NCBI GenBank assembly: GCA_913778905.1
Contig: CAJYYA010000008.1
Location: 186,001 to 250,000, forward strand
Length of the DNA: 64,000 nt
Direction of reading: 5' to 3'
DNA from: an uncultured Naasia sp.
GTDB taxonomy: Bacteria; Actinomycetota; Actinomycetes; Actinomycetales; Microbacteriaceae
Positions 17,560 through 26,474 of the stretch are shown here, one piece after another. Each line of letters begins with the position of its first letter. Positions within the stretch are counted from its first letter, which is position 1. The translations under genes and the position numbers were made by a program. The notes beneath the pieces were generated by a model. That model saw only the letters and a program-made list of their open reading frames with translations, had not been told where the DNA came from and did no database searches.

Positions 17560-18617
17560 GTGCTCACCTCTGGCCCCTTGCCGCTCAACGACGGGACCCA
17601 ATGCGAATTCTTCAGCTTCTGTTGAGTCCACGTATCGGTGGGGCGGAATCCCTCGTGGCGACGCTTGACCGAAGTTGGGCGCTGGCGGGGCACGTGACCA
17701 GGGTCGGCTATCTGGACGTTGCAGAAGGAGATCGACCGGGCAAGCAAATGCGACGAGTGCGCGGACTGCGCCGTCTCGGCCGGGAGTTCGCGCCCGATCT
17801 GGTGGTGGCCCACTCCTTCCTTCCCAACCTCTATGCCCGTCTCGCGCTCGGGCGTCGTGTCCCGGTGCATACCGTTCTCCACAGTGCGACGGATGACTTC
17901 GTGAGACCCAAGGCTCGGTGGGCAGAGCGAGCGCTGCTCGGAAGGACCGCGAGTGTCATCGCCGTCGCGGGGCGACAACTCGAGGAGTACCAGGGCCATT
18001 TCGGTCGGGCTGTGCCGCAGACGGTCATTCCGAACGGGGTCGGCGCGAATATCGCGCCTCGCTTGCAGCTGCGCCCCGAGGCTCGACGAGTCGTCACCCT
18101 CGCCCGAGTAGCTGAGCAGAAGAGGCCGGAATTCTGGGTGAAGGCCGCGCGCTTGGCGGCCGAGACGGTCCCCGAAGTGGCCTTCGAATGGTGGGGGCCC
18201 GGCGACGGGGATGTGTTCGGCGATCTGCCATCAAATGCGCGTTTCTGTGGGCCGACCACCGACCCGGCGTCTGTTCTGGAAAGCGCTGACGTCTTGTTCC
18301 ATCCTGCGGCCCGTGAGGCCCACAGCGTCGTCCTCCTGGAAGGGGCTGTTGCGGGGATGCCTGTTATTTATGCCGACTCGATCGGACGCCCTGGGGGGCA
18401 GAGCGAGTGGGACAATCGGTACTCCGCAGAGTCGCCTGAATCGGCAGTGGAGACGCTCCGTCACGTGGCGGCCAGCTGGACGGAGGTTTCGCGCTCCGCG
18501 CGAGACTTTTCGAAGGAAGCGTCCGAGCTGTACGGCTCGCGTAGGGTTGCCCAGGCTTACTTGGATTGGATGCTGGGCACGGCGACACGACGCAAGGCGG
18601 GGGGCCTGCCGCGATGA
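17556..18617 (+). CDS. Family 4 glycosyltransferase
   Basis: A 353-residue GT4 protein. RIGGAESLVATLDRSW is the N-terminal GGAE motif, RRVVTLARVAEQKRPEFWVK the donor-domain start, and FHPAAREAHSVVLLEGAVAG the EX7E-like site. The conserved part begins at MRILQLLLSP, so ATG 17601 with GGGA upstream is an alternative to ATG 17556 (GGAAG upstream). It overlaps the next gene by four bases. Starts the rightward operon GT, sugar transferase, flippase. Confidence 0.87.
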   Translation: MSAHLWPLAAQRRDPMRILQLLLSPRIGGAESLVATLDRSWALAGHVTRVGYLDVAEGDRPGKQMRRVRGLRRLGREFAPDLVVAHSFLPNLYARLALGRRVPVHTVLHSATDDFVRPKARWAERALLGRTASVIAVAGRQLEEYQGHFGRAVPQTVIPNGVGANIAPRLQLRPEARRVVTLARVAEQKRPEFWVKAARLAAETVPEVAFEWWGPGDGDVFGDLPSNARFCGPTTDPASVLESADVLFHPAAREAHSVVLLEGAVAGMPVIYADSIGRPGGQSEWDNRYSAESPESAVETLRHVAASWTEVSRSARDFSKEASELYGSRRVAQAYLDWMLGTATRRKAGGLPR

Positions 18618-19585
18618 CCAACTCCGGGATAAGTGCGCTCCGGGTCGTCTCCTATTGGAGCGGACCGCTGCCTGCGGTTGCCGAACTGCACTTCCGGTCG
18701 TTCCTCAGTCGGACGACGAACGCGACGTACGAGCTTTTCCTTGAGAACGACGATGTTCAGACTGAGACAGAACCGAATGGTCGGCTTTTGGAATGGCTCG
18801 AAAGCGAACCTCGAGTGCGCGTGCATCGCGATTTCTGGAGCCAGCTCGGGAACGAAGAGGTGGCACCGGGTTATCGACTGCGCAAACTCGCGGCACGGCG
18901 AGGGGCCGCCGGTCGTATCGGATCGGCGGTGAGGAGATGGGCGCCCGCCATCGCGCGGCGCCTGCACGTATCCCGCTCGAGACTTCTGCGCGGTCGCACG
19001 CACTCCGTCGGCGGATGGGACTTCGACACCGATTCGCCCTTGGTCAACTGGCCGCGGTGGCACACCTACCGTGCCGATGTCTTCCGCGTGCTCGCGCCGT
19101 CTCTCTTCCCATCCCACGACTACCTCTGGGTGGATCTCGACACCTGTTTCGTCCGCGATTTCTCTGAGTGGCCGCTGGACGGAGCCTTCGTCTACCGATG
19201 GGATGATCAACCTTTCGGTAACAACGCGATTATGTATCTCCCGGGAGATGGCCAGGCCGCTCGAGCGCTGGGTAGTAAGGCGGTCGCGGAGAGGTCTTTC
19301 CGGCCGTGGGTGCTCCTGACCGAGGCGGCCGTCTCGGACATCGGTATAACTATGCTGCCGGCGCCGGAATTCGATCCCGTTTGGGATCCGGAGTCCTCCA
19401 TCTTCGGTGCACCGAAGGACTTCATGGCCTCCAGCCAGAAGGCCCAGCGGATAGTCGACGAGATCGAGGACAGGTGCCTCATCGTTCATTGGCACAACCA
19501 ATGGAAGGCCGTGCCCGCCACCGAGTCGCCGTGGGCCATTCTGAACATGCGCATGAGTCCCGCAGTCGGACCGCCGCGACCGTGA
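18614..19585 (+). CDS. DXD-motif sugar transferase (capsular synthesis type)
   Basis: 323 residues from ATG 18614, which overlaps the stop of the previous gene. It has a DLDTCF motif (DXD, in the context YLWVDLDTCFVRDF), typical of GT-A folds such as GT32 and capsular polysaccharide transferases, followed by NNAIMYLPG. The late LIVHWHNQWK with conserved His also fits that superfamily. A longer upstream in-frame extension lies inside the previous gene and is rejected. Likely adds a sugar to the cluster A unit; donor unknown. Confidence 0.72.
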   Translation: MTNSGISALRVVSYWSGPLPAVAELHFRSFLSRTTNATYELFLENDDVQTETEPNGRLLEWLESEPRVRVHRDFWSQLGNEEVAPGYRLRKLAARRGAAGRIGSAVRRWAPAIARRLHVSRSRLLRGRTHSVGGWDFDTDSPLVNWPRWHTYRADVFRVLAPSLFPSHDYLWVDLDTCFVRDFSEWPLDGAFVYRWDDQPFGNNAIMYLPGDGQAARALGSKAVAERSFRPWVLLTEAAVSDIGITMLPAPEFDPVWDPESSIFGAPKDFMASSQKAQRIVDEIEDRCLIVHWHNQWKAVPATESPWAILNMRMSPAVGPPRP

Positions 19586-19592
19586 CGCCCTC

Positions 19593-21041
19593 GTGAATAG
19601 ATCGCGCCGCCTGAGTGGCGGAGCGGCTTGGAACTATGCGGCGCAACTCGCGACCGCGGCGGCGCAATTCGCCTACGCGGCGCTCGCGGCCAGAGCAGTA
19701 GGCGATGACGGGTTCGGCGCGTACGCAATCGCCCTGTCGGTGTCAGGACTGGCCGGAATGGTTGCGAATGGCGGCCTGGTGCAATCGGTCGGACGTATGC
19801 ATGACGTGAGCATCTCGCGGCTTGCCCCCCTGATGACCTATGCCCTCATCAGCGGCGGCGCGGTCTCTCTTTTCCTCCTGACAACAGCCGACCTGTGGGG
19901 GCTCATCTGGAGTTCCCCGGCGGCTGCCGAGCCGATCCGGCTATTCGCTATCAGCGCCTTCTTTGCGCCTTTCGGGTCTTTAGCCGCCGGTATCGCCCTG
20001 CGTCTCGGGCGGTTCAAGTCCTTCGCCGTCAACTCGCTGCTTGCGAACCTCGGAGGGATGCTGGTGGGCGGTGCCGTCCTTCTGACGTTCTCGTCGGCGC
20101 CCCTGCTCACGGTGGCGCCGATTGTCACCAGCTTTCTCGTTTTTCTTCTCAACAACGCGGCGTTGCGGTTCAGGTACCTCCGGTTCGGTCGAGTCGGCCA
20201 CGCTCTCGCCGACCTCAACTACAGCTGGACGGTCACCGGCTCCAACCTGCTCTCGTACTTCAGCAATTCCGTGTCGAGGTGGGGAGTTACCACCGGTGTG
20301 GGCGCCGGCGCGCTCGGACAGTGGAACCGAGCTGAGGCCGTGTCCACCGTGCCCATGTACAACGTGCAGACGGCCATCATGCAGGTTGTGTTTCCGGAGT
20401 TCAGGAACGATGTCGAGAACCCGGAACGTGCGCGGCGGATCTGGCCCGATCTGCTCGAACTCGTGGGCTGGGTGACCGTGCCCATCGGAGCAGTTCTGGC
20501 AGTGGTTCTGCCTTCGCTCATTCCCGTTCTGTTCGGACCTGGGTGGGAGCAGGCTTCCGAAATTGCACCAATTCTTGGTGTGGCCGCTGCCGTGCAACCG
20601 CTGATCGGAGTGATCAACAATGCTGTTCTCGCCATCGGCAAGCGATCCTGGGTTCTCGGTACCGAGCTCTCCGTGCTCACGACGCAGGTCCTCATCGCGG
20701 TCGCGGTGCTCGTCACGCACGACCTTCGAGTAGCCATCTGGGGGGTTCTCATCGCGGGGGCAGTGCAGCACGCGTGGCAGGTCGTACTGTGTGTCCGGAA
20801 CGGCTACCTCGGCGGGGCGAGCGTCCTCCGCCGCTACCTCGGCCTGTTGCTACTCGGGGTGACTGTCTTCGCGGTGGTGACCATCGGCGTCGATGTGGCG
20901 CAGGTGCAGTTCGCATCACCGATCTTCTGGGGCTGTGCCGTCGGCCTCATCATCGTCGCGCTGCTCCTCGTGTGGAAGGGGCGCCGCTATCTGCCTCCCT
21001 GGCGTATCGCCGTTCGATACGGGCTTATTCGCGAGCGTTAG
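19593..21041 (+). CDS. Polysaccharide flippase, Wzx/MOP family (cluster A)
   Basis: A 482-residue protein with about twelve to fourteen hydrophobic segments and no large soluble domain. LSGGAAWNYAAQLATAAAQF and GDDGFGAYAIALSVSGLAGM match the N-terminal helices of Wzx-type oligosaccharide flippases, and VLFGPGWEQASEIAPILGVA is the typical central motif. It moves undecaprenyl-linked units across the membrane. GTG start seven bases after the upstream stop codon. A second flippase at 59329-60816 belongs to cluster B. Confidence 0.9.
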   Translation: MNRSRRLSGGAAWNYAAQLATAAAQFAYAALAARAVGDDGFGAYAIALSVSGLAGMVANGGLVQSVGRMHDVSISRLAPLMTYALISGGAVSLFLLTTADLWGLIWSSPAAAEPIRLFAISAFFAPFGSLAAGIALRLGRFKSFAVNSLLANLGGMLVGGAVLLTFSSAPLLTVAPIVTSFLVFLLNNAALRFRYLRFGRVGHALADLNYSWTVTGSNLLSYFSNSVSRWGVTTGVGAGALGQWNRAEAVSTVPMYNVQTAIMQVVFPEFRNDVENPERARRIWPDLLELVGWVTVPIGAVLAVVLPSLIPVLFGPGWEQASEIAPILGVAAAVQPLIGVINNAVLAIGKRSWVLGTELSVLTTQVLIAVAVLVTHDLRVAIWGVLIAGAVQHAWQVVLCVRNGYLGGASVLRRYLGLLLLGVTVFAVVTIGVDVAQVQFASPIFWGCAVGLIIVALLLVWKGRRYLPPWRIAVRYGLIRER

Positions 21042-21244
21042 GTGGAGACCGGCGTTCGAGTCCCCGATATGCAGGGGGTGAGGCGTCCATCCTGCGGCCT
21101 CACAAACCGGGGACGCTCGCATAACGGTCTGCCCGGAAGCAGATGAGGCGGAGCGCGGTGGATCGTTCCGGACCCGCCGTGGCCACCACGGCAGCAGGTC
21201 TCAAACACCGATAGGTTCGTCAACGTGCGCCGGGGGAGGCGCAT

Positions 21245-21263
21245 CCCGCAAGCGACTTGCGGG
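21245..21263. promoter_or_regulatory. Perfect palindrome in the leader of the surface hydrolase gene
   Basis: CCCGCAAG-CGA-CTTGCGGG, an 8-base perfect inverted repeat lying between two GGGGGA boxes (21232 and 21270 regions) and about 24 bases before the GTG start. It could be an operator or an mRNA hairpin that exposes or hides the ribosome binding site. Confidence 0.45.
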
Positions 21264-21286
21264 CTTCTCGGGGGAGAGGCGCTTCG

Positions 21287-24178
21287 GTGCGTTCAAGAAT
21301 GTCGTCCATCGGACTCGTCGCGGCCCTGGGGGTGGCGGCTCTCAGCCTGCCCCTCGTCACCACTCTGCCCGCGGGTGCGGCCACGGACGACGCGCCCGTC
21401 GCTCAAGGCCACGACTGGGAGGTCACCCGCGCCCCCGGCGGCTACGCCGTGCAGCTGCGTCTCGATGAGCGGCTCCCCGTCCGGTCGGCCGCGCCCACGC
21501 TCTTCGTCGACGACGAACTGATCGGGGTCGCCACCGAGGATGCCGCCGGCACCACACTGACCGTCACCACCGACGATCCGCGGGTCGCCGACGCCCGGGA
21601 CGTCGAACTCGGCTGGGGTGAGACGCCCGCCGTCGACGCCGTGAGTCCGCACGACTCCGGCAATCGGCGAGGCGCATCGGCTCAACTGGCTCGCCCCAAC
21701 TCGACGGTCATCCCGGACGACCCGTCCACGCCCGGCAGCTACACCGTCGCCCGCGCCGACTACGACCTGGGCGACCAGGCCGTCCCCCTCGCCGGATCCG
21801 ACACTCTGCGTGGCGAACTGCGCGGAGCCGTCTACTACCCGGCCGAGAAGACCACCCGCAGCCCCGTCGTGCTGTTCCTCCACGGCCGCCACTCGAGCTG
21901 CACCGGCAACCCCGCACCGGACCAAGCGCCGTGGCCCTGCCCCGACGGGATGTCGAGCATCCCGAGCTACCTCGGCTACACGCAAATGGCCGACGCGCTC
22001 GCCAGCAACGGCTACGTCGTCGTCTCCATCTCCGCCAACGCCATCAACGCGTTCGACAACTCCGCCTTCGACGACCTCGGCGCCAACGCCCGCGGCCAGC
22101 TGGTGCTCGACAGCCTCGACCTGCTCGCCGACGCCGACGCAGGAACCAGCACGGTGCTCTCCGCCGACCTCGCCGGGCGCCTCGACCTCACCAACGTAGG
22201 CCTCATGGGCCACTCCCGCGGAGGCGACGGCGTCGTCCGCGCCGCACTCCTCAACGCACGCCGCGCGAACCCCTACGGCATCCGCTCCGTGCTGCCGCTC
22301 GCGCCCACCGACTTCACGCGGCAGAGCCTGCCCGGCGCCGCGATGGCCACGATCCTTCCGTACTGCGACGGCGACCTCCCCGACCTGCAAGGTCAGCACT
22401 ACATCGACGACTCCCGCCGCTACGACGACGACGCCCTGCGCACCTCGATCCTGATGATGGGCGCGAACCACAACTACTTCAACACCTACTGGACCCCCGA
22501 GGACTACACGCCCCAGACCGAAGACGACTGGGGCGCCGTCGACCCCGCGCAGACCGACCCGACCTGCGGATCCACCACCGGCAACCGCCTCACGCCCGCC
22601 GAACAGCGCGCGGCCGGCACCGTGTGGCTCGGCGGGTTCTTCCGGCTCACCCTCGGCGGCGAGCAGCAGTTCCTCCCGCTGTTCGACGGATCGGCCACCA
22701 CCACGACCAGCGCCGGCCGGGCCGACGTGCGAACCACCGCCACCCTGCCGTCCTCCTCCTGGACCGCGATCGACCCCTTCACCGCCCCCGGCGCCACCAC
22801 CGTCACCAATGGCACCGCGGAGATCTGCAACAGCCTCGCCGGCGCCACACCGACGGGCCCCTACTGCGCGTCCACCCTCACAGGTGACCAGGTGCCGCAC
22901 TGGAGTCGCGGACTCCTCGTCCCGACCGCTCCGACCTCGCCGACCATGCACTTCACCTGGACGGCACGGGGAGGCGACCTCACCGTGCCGGTCGACGCCG
23001 CCGCCCGGCCTGCCGCCGCCGCCGGTGCCGCGTTGCGATTCAAGATCGCGCCCGACCAGAACACGGTCGGCTCGACCGAGCTCTCCGTCGCTCTCGTCGA
23101 CGGAGCGGGCCACGCAACAGTCGTGAACCTCGCCGATATCGGCGACCAGCTGCAGGTGCTCCCCGGCACGAGCGCGCCGCTGCGCAAGATCCTGTTGCGC
23201 GACGTCGTCATCCCGACCGACGGCCTCCCCGCCGTCGACACGAGCGACATCGTCGAGATCCACTTCACCGGCGGCACCGACAGTGGCGGCGTCCACATCT
23301 CCGACCTCGGCTTCGGGACAGTCGCGACCGGGGCTCCCGCCGTATCGACGCTGCCGGCGATCGCCATGGTCGACACCCGCATCGACGAGGGCGAATCCTC
23401 ATCCACATTCGGTGCGGCGGTCCTGCTCTCCGCGCCGAGTGCGGATCGAGTCACCGCCGACGTGACGGTGGTCGCACGGACCTCCGCTCTCAACCGTCGA
23501 GGAACCGTGCCCGTGACCTTCGAGCCCGGCCAGACCTGTGCGGTCGTCCGCCTCCCGCTGGCCGGCGACCTGAGCCCCTCGGGCCGGGCGACCTCGGTCT
23601 ACACCATGAGCATCACCGAACCCCACGCGGCCCAGCTCGGCTTCACGACTGCGCGACTCCTCGTCCACGACGATGACGCCGCTCTCGGATCCGGCATCCG
23701 CTACGGCGTCCAGGGCGACCCCTGCGTCGAAGCCACCCAAGGGCCGGCGGAGATGACCGTCACCACCCCCACCGTGGAACAGGGCGGTGAGATCGGGGCG
23801 ACCTCCGCGGGATTCCGCGTCGGCGAGACGGTGCAGGCCGTGCTGATCCAGGGCGGCACCGAGACGCCCCTCGAGACGATCGTCAACGACGGCGGGCGGC
23901 CCACCCTGGCGGGGCGTCTCGCGAACGACGTCGCGACGGGATCGGGGATCATCGAGTTCCGAGGTGCCGGCTCGCTGCGCCGTGCCGACGGAGCGGTCTC
24001 GATCACGGCTGGTGGCGGTGGCGGTGGTGGCAGTGTGCCTGCCAGCGACCCGAGCTCGACCCGATCGGCGCTCGCCGCAACCGGCTTCGAGGGTCAGCCG
24101 TGGTGGGCGGCAGCTCTGCTGCTTCTCCTCGCAGGGGGAGCCGTGGTGTTCGTCTCCCGGCGGCGTGTGCGGAGCTGA
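21287..24178 (+). CDS. Secreted, wall-anchored alpha/beta hydrolase
   Basis: 963 residues from GTG 21287, with GGGGAGAGG upstream at good spacing. Signal peptide ends near PAGAATDD. The hydrolase domain (about residues 150-420) has FLHGRHSSC (oxyanion), GHSRGGD with nucleophile Ser310, a CDGDLPD segment as a likely acid residue, and GANHNYFN for the His, an arrangement like chlorophyllase/cutinase-type esterases. Beta-sandwich regions follow, then a Gly-rich linker, LAATG, a hydrophobic helix and SRRRVRS, a class E sortase-type signal. Followed after 146 bases by a double-glycine microprotein gene. Probably an extracellular esterase or amidase displayed on the wall; substrate unknown. Confidence 0.86.
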   Translation: MRSRMSSIGLVAALGVAALSLPLVTTLPAGAATDDAPVAQGHDWEVTRAPGGYAVQLRLDERLPVRSAAPTLFVDDELIGVATEDAAGTTLTVTTDDPRVADARDVELGWGETPAVDAVSPHDSGNRRGASAQLARPNSTVIPDDPSTPGSYTVARADYDLGDQAVPLAGSDTLRGELRGAVYYPAEKTTRSPVVLFLHGRHSSCTGNPAPDQAPWPCPDGMSSIPSYLGYTQMADALASNGYVVVSISANAINAFDNSAFDDLGANARGQLVLDSLDLLADADAGTSTVLSADLAGRLDLTNVGLMGHSRGGDGVVRAALLNARRANPYGIRSVLPLAPTDFTRQSLPGAAMATILPYCDGDLPDLQGQHYIDDSRRYDDDALRTSILMMGANHNYFNTYWTPEDYTPQTEDDWGAVDPAQTDPTCGSTTGNRLTPAEQRAAGTVWLGGFFRLTLGGEQQFLPLFDGSATTTTSAGRADVRTTATLPSSSWTAIDPFTAPGATTVTNGTAEICNSLAGATPTGPYCASTLTGDQVPHWSRGLLVPTAPTSPTMHFTWTARGGDLTVPVDAAARPAAAAGAALRFKIAPDQNTVGSTELSVALVDGAGHATVVNLADIGDQLQVLPGTSAPLRKILLRDVVIPTDGLPAVDTSDIVEIHFTGGTDSGGVHISDLGFGTVATGAPAVSTLPAIAMVDTRIDEGESSSTFGAAVLLSAPSADRVTADVTVVARTSALNRRGTVPVTFEPGQTCAVVRLPLAGDLSPSGRATSVYTMSITEPHAAQLGFTTARLLVHDDDAALGSGIRYGVQGDPCVEATQGPAEMTVTTPTVEQGGEIGATSAGFRVGETVQAVLIQGGTETPLETIVNDGGRPTLAGRLANDVATGSGIIEFRGAGSLRRADGAVSITAGGGGGGGSVPASDPSSTRSALAATGFEGQPWWAAALLLLLAGGAVVFVSRRRVRS

Positions 24179-24324
24179 TCCAGTAGGCCGGGCCATTCCG
24201 TCGCCTCGCCCACCTCGAAGGGTGACCCGAGATCGGGGGATGTCGGACCGTCGGGAGCGCCGCCACACTGGGGGCGACGCGGCTGACTCGAGCCGAGCTC
24301 ACTGAACCGACGGGAGCTGCATCC

Positions 24325-24501
24325 ATGACCGACTCGACGAATCCGACGCCCGATGCGCCTGCGACGCCCGACGCGCCCATCGACGAGAGCGGCACTCCGC
24401 TGCAGGATGTCGACGGTGGTCGCCCATGGTGGCTCTCGAACGTGGAGGTCGTGCACCCCATGCGCAAGCCCCAGCCCGCGGAGCCGCACGCGTCGGAGTG
24501 A
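24325..24501 (+). CDS. Double-glycine leader microprotein, copy 1 (58 residues)
   Basis: ATG 24325 with GGGAG upstream, TGA at 24501. Begins MTDSTNPTPDAPATPDAP, an acidic, Thr/Pro/Ala-rich leader, then LQDVDGG and an aromatic core RPWWLSNVEVVHPMRK with a longer tail. It shares leader style and the GG boundary with five other small ORFs in 28.5-37.6 kb but is the most divergent. It sits directly downstream of the anchored hydrolase gene in the same direction, and may be co-transcribed. Not assigned to any family I know; export by a double-glycine (C39) peptidase transporter is an inference. Confidence 0.6.
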   Translation: MTDSTNPTPDAPATPDAPIDESGTPLQDVDGGRPWWLSNVEVVHPMRKPQPAEPHASE

Positions 24502-24550
24502 CGTGCCATAGTCGACTCGACCTCGCTTCCACTTGCCGGGTTGCACGAGC

Positions 24551-25028
24551 ATGTGGGGGACTGTGAGCCAGCAGCGACGAAGAGTGATGATCGGGGCGGC
24601 TGTCATCGCCGGGCTCATCCTCGTTGCCGTCTGCGCTATCGGCATCAGCCTGCTGCTCAACTTCCGACCTTCGACGCCCGAGCTTCGAGCCCTGCAAGCC
24701 TTCCGCGAGGACGCCCACGCCGCACCTCTCGGAGAAATCTCCTGCGAGTACTTCAATGACCCCCCCGCCCTGGGAGCCCGGCCGCCCTTTCCTGCGCTAC
24801 ATCGTGAGCGGCGTCTCGATGGAGGACTTCAAGAACTTCTATCTCGAGAACGGTTTTGAAGATCCCTACCCCTATCAGACCGAGGATTTCCTTACTCTTC
24901 GATCTCGTGAAGCAGGCGTGTCGATCCTGTACTCGGCTGTAGCACCGTCGGCCGACGCCGATCGCACCAATGACGTTGAATGCGTCCTGCCCACCGCAGG
25001 TGGAGTCGCGGTAAACGCATTCTCCTGA
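24551..25028 (+). pseudogene. Membrane-anchored small protein, frameshifted at a run of seven C
   Basis: The first part (from ATG 24551 or GTG 24563) encodes MIGAAVIAGLILVAVCAIG, one membrane helix, and continues to EISCEYFNDPP. At C 24760-24766 the frame must shift by one base to continue as WEPGRPFLRYIVSGVSMED and end ...NDVECVLPTAGG at 25028. With six C instead of seven the gene reads as a single 158-residue protein with two Cys flanking the external domain. Either a true inactivation, phase variation at the homopolymer, or a sequencing error. GGGGGA is two bases before the GTG. No family recognised. Confidence 0.7.
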
Positions 25029-25209
25029 TGTCATCTGACTTGGGTGAATGAGACTGATTCGCGCCCACACCGATACTCAGTGATTTTACAGGATCGCAAC
25101 TTGGCGACATCTGGGGGATACGGGGGACTGACAGGCTCCCGTTGAGGTTCCCGGACCGCACAGCTCAGGCCTGGGGCCGATTCCCCCGCCCTGACCAGAA
25201 GGCTCCTGT

Positions 25210-26415
25210 ATGCCTGCATCGCGCTCCCCTCTGCCCGCTTCGACCCGATCCAGATCGAGGTCCCGACTCCTCCTGCTCCTCGGGGCCGCAGGCGCGATGT
25301 GCCTGGCACTCGGCTCGGCCAGCACGGTCGCAGCCGTCGTGGCGCTCAACGCCGGTACCCGAGCCACGGCTGAGCTCAGTGCCGAGAAGGGGGAGATCGG
25401 GGACCCGGTCACACTCGACCTCGCCGCCCTCGACGCCGACGACCTCTACTCCGCCACCGTCCGCATCGGCTACCGCCCCAGCGTCGTCGGGCTCGATCTC
25501 GACTCGTTCGCCAGCGACTTCGACGGGATGTGGAGCGCCGTCGGGAACGCGGACGGCGACCACGCCACCGTCGACCTGACGGTCACCCGACTCGGCACCT
25601 CCGACGGGGTCGTCGGCGCGGCCACATTCGGCACCCTCGATTTCGTCGGCATTGCGGCGGGAGACCCCGGTGTCACGGTCGAGACGCTCACCGTGGTCGA
25701 CTCGAGCCTCGAGGTGGTGAGCAGCGAACCGAAGACGTCGCTGTCCTACACCGTCCTCGCCCCGCCGCCCCCGCCGGAACCCGAACCGCAGCCCGAGCCC
25801 AGCGAACCCGCCGCGGAGAAGCCGGTGGTCTACAACCCCGTCTTCGTCACCACGGGCGAGAGCGGCCGCACCCCCGCCCGCTCGTCGACCGGAACGTCGC
25901 CCGGTCTCACCGCCTCGCCCAGCACCGACAAGCCGATCAGTATCACTCTCGGCAGTTCCCGCGTCGCTCTCGGCGGCACCGTCGACATGACCGTCAAGAA
26001 CGCGCCGGCCGACACCGAACTGCAGGTCGCCTTCGTCAGCGACGGATCGAGCCTCGGCTCCTTCCGATCCGATGCCACCGGATCCGCCGTCGGTCGCCTC
26101 GCCGTACCGCGCACCGCACCCACCGGGCAGCAGGAACTCGCCATCTCCGCCGGAGGCAACGTGATCGGCAGCGCCCAGGTCGAGATCACCGCGACCACGA
26201 CCGCGTCGCCCTCACCGAGCGCGAGCGCCGGCGCGGGAGCCGCGGCCCCGTCCGATTCGGATGGCTCCGGTGCCGTCGCGCTCGACGCGGATCAGGCATC
26301 CCAGTCGGGAATGCCGTGGCTCATCGGCGGCCTCATCGTCGGAGGACTCGGCCTCGTGGCAGTGATCCTCGCCGTCATCACCGCGGCGCGCCGCTCGAAG
26401 GCGGCAGGCGCATGA
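25210..26415 (+). CDS. Membrane-anchored cohesin-domain protein
   Basis: A 401-residue protein. Signal peptide or anchor at LLLLLGAAGAMCLALG, then a domain at about residues 50-178 with cohesin features: GEIGDPVTLDLAALDADDLY, ATVRIGYRPSVVGLDLDSF, LTVTRLGTSDGVVGAATFGT and a closing strand ending LSYTVL. A Pro-rich spacer (PPPPPEPEPQPEPSEP) leads to a second beta domain (about 240-330), a Ser/Ala linker and a C-terminal helix with Arg/Lys tail; there is no LAxTG motif. The next gene, overlapping by four bases if its first ATG is used, encodes a dockerin-bearing secreted amidase, so the two should bind each other on the cell surface. Cohesin call is by pattern; binding is inferred. Two GGGGGA boxes lie about 90 bases upstream. 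Confidence 0.8.
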   Translation: MPASRSPLPASTRSRSRSRLLLLLGAAGAMCLALGSASTVAAVVALNAGTRATAELSAEKGEIGDPVTLDLAALDADDLYSATVRIGYRPSVVGLDLDSFASDFDGMWSAVGNADGDHATVDLTVTRLGTSDGVVGAATFGTLDFVGIAAGDPGVTVETLTVVDSSLEVVSSEPKTSLSYTVLAPPPPPEPEPQPEPSEPAAEKPVVYNPVFVTTGESGRTPARSSTGTSPGLTASPSTDKPISITLGSSRVALGGTVDMTVKNAPADTELQVAFVSDGSSLGSFRSDATGSAVGRLAVPRTAPTGQQELAISAGGNVIGSAQVEITATTTASPSPSASAGAGAAAPSDSDGSGAVALDADQASQSGMPWLIGGLIVGGLGLVAVILAVITAARRSKAAGA

Positions 26416-26474
26416 GCCCCGCGAACTTCCGCGCCGACCGTTCGACCAGCGACACCTCCCTACGAAGGACCACC

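Noticed and set aside
21293-23296. 667-codon minus-strand frame under the anchored hydrolase
   Set aside because: Gly/Val/Arg-rich antisense shadow; the plus strand has a signal peptide, catalytic motifs and a sorting signal.
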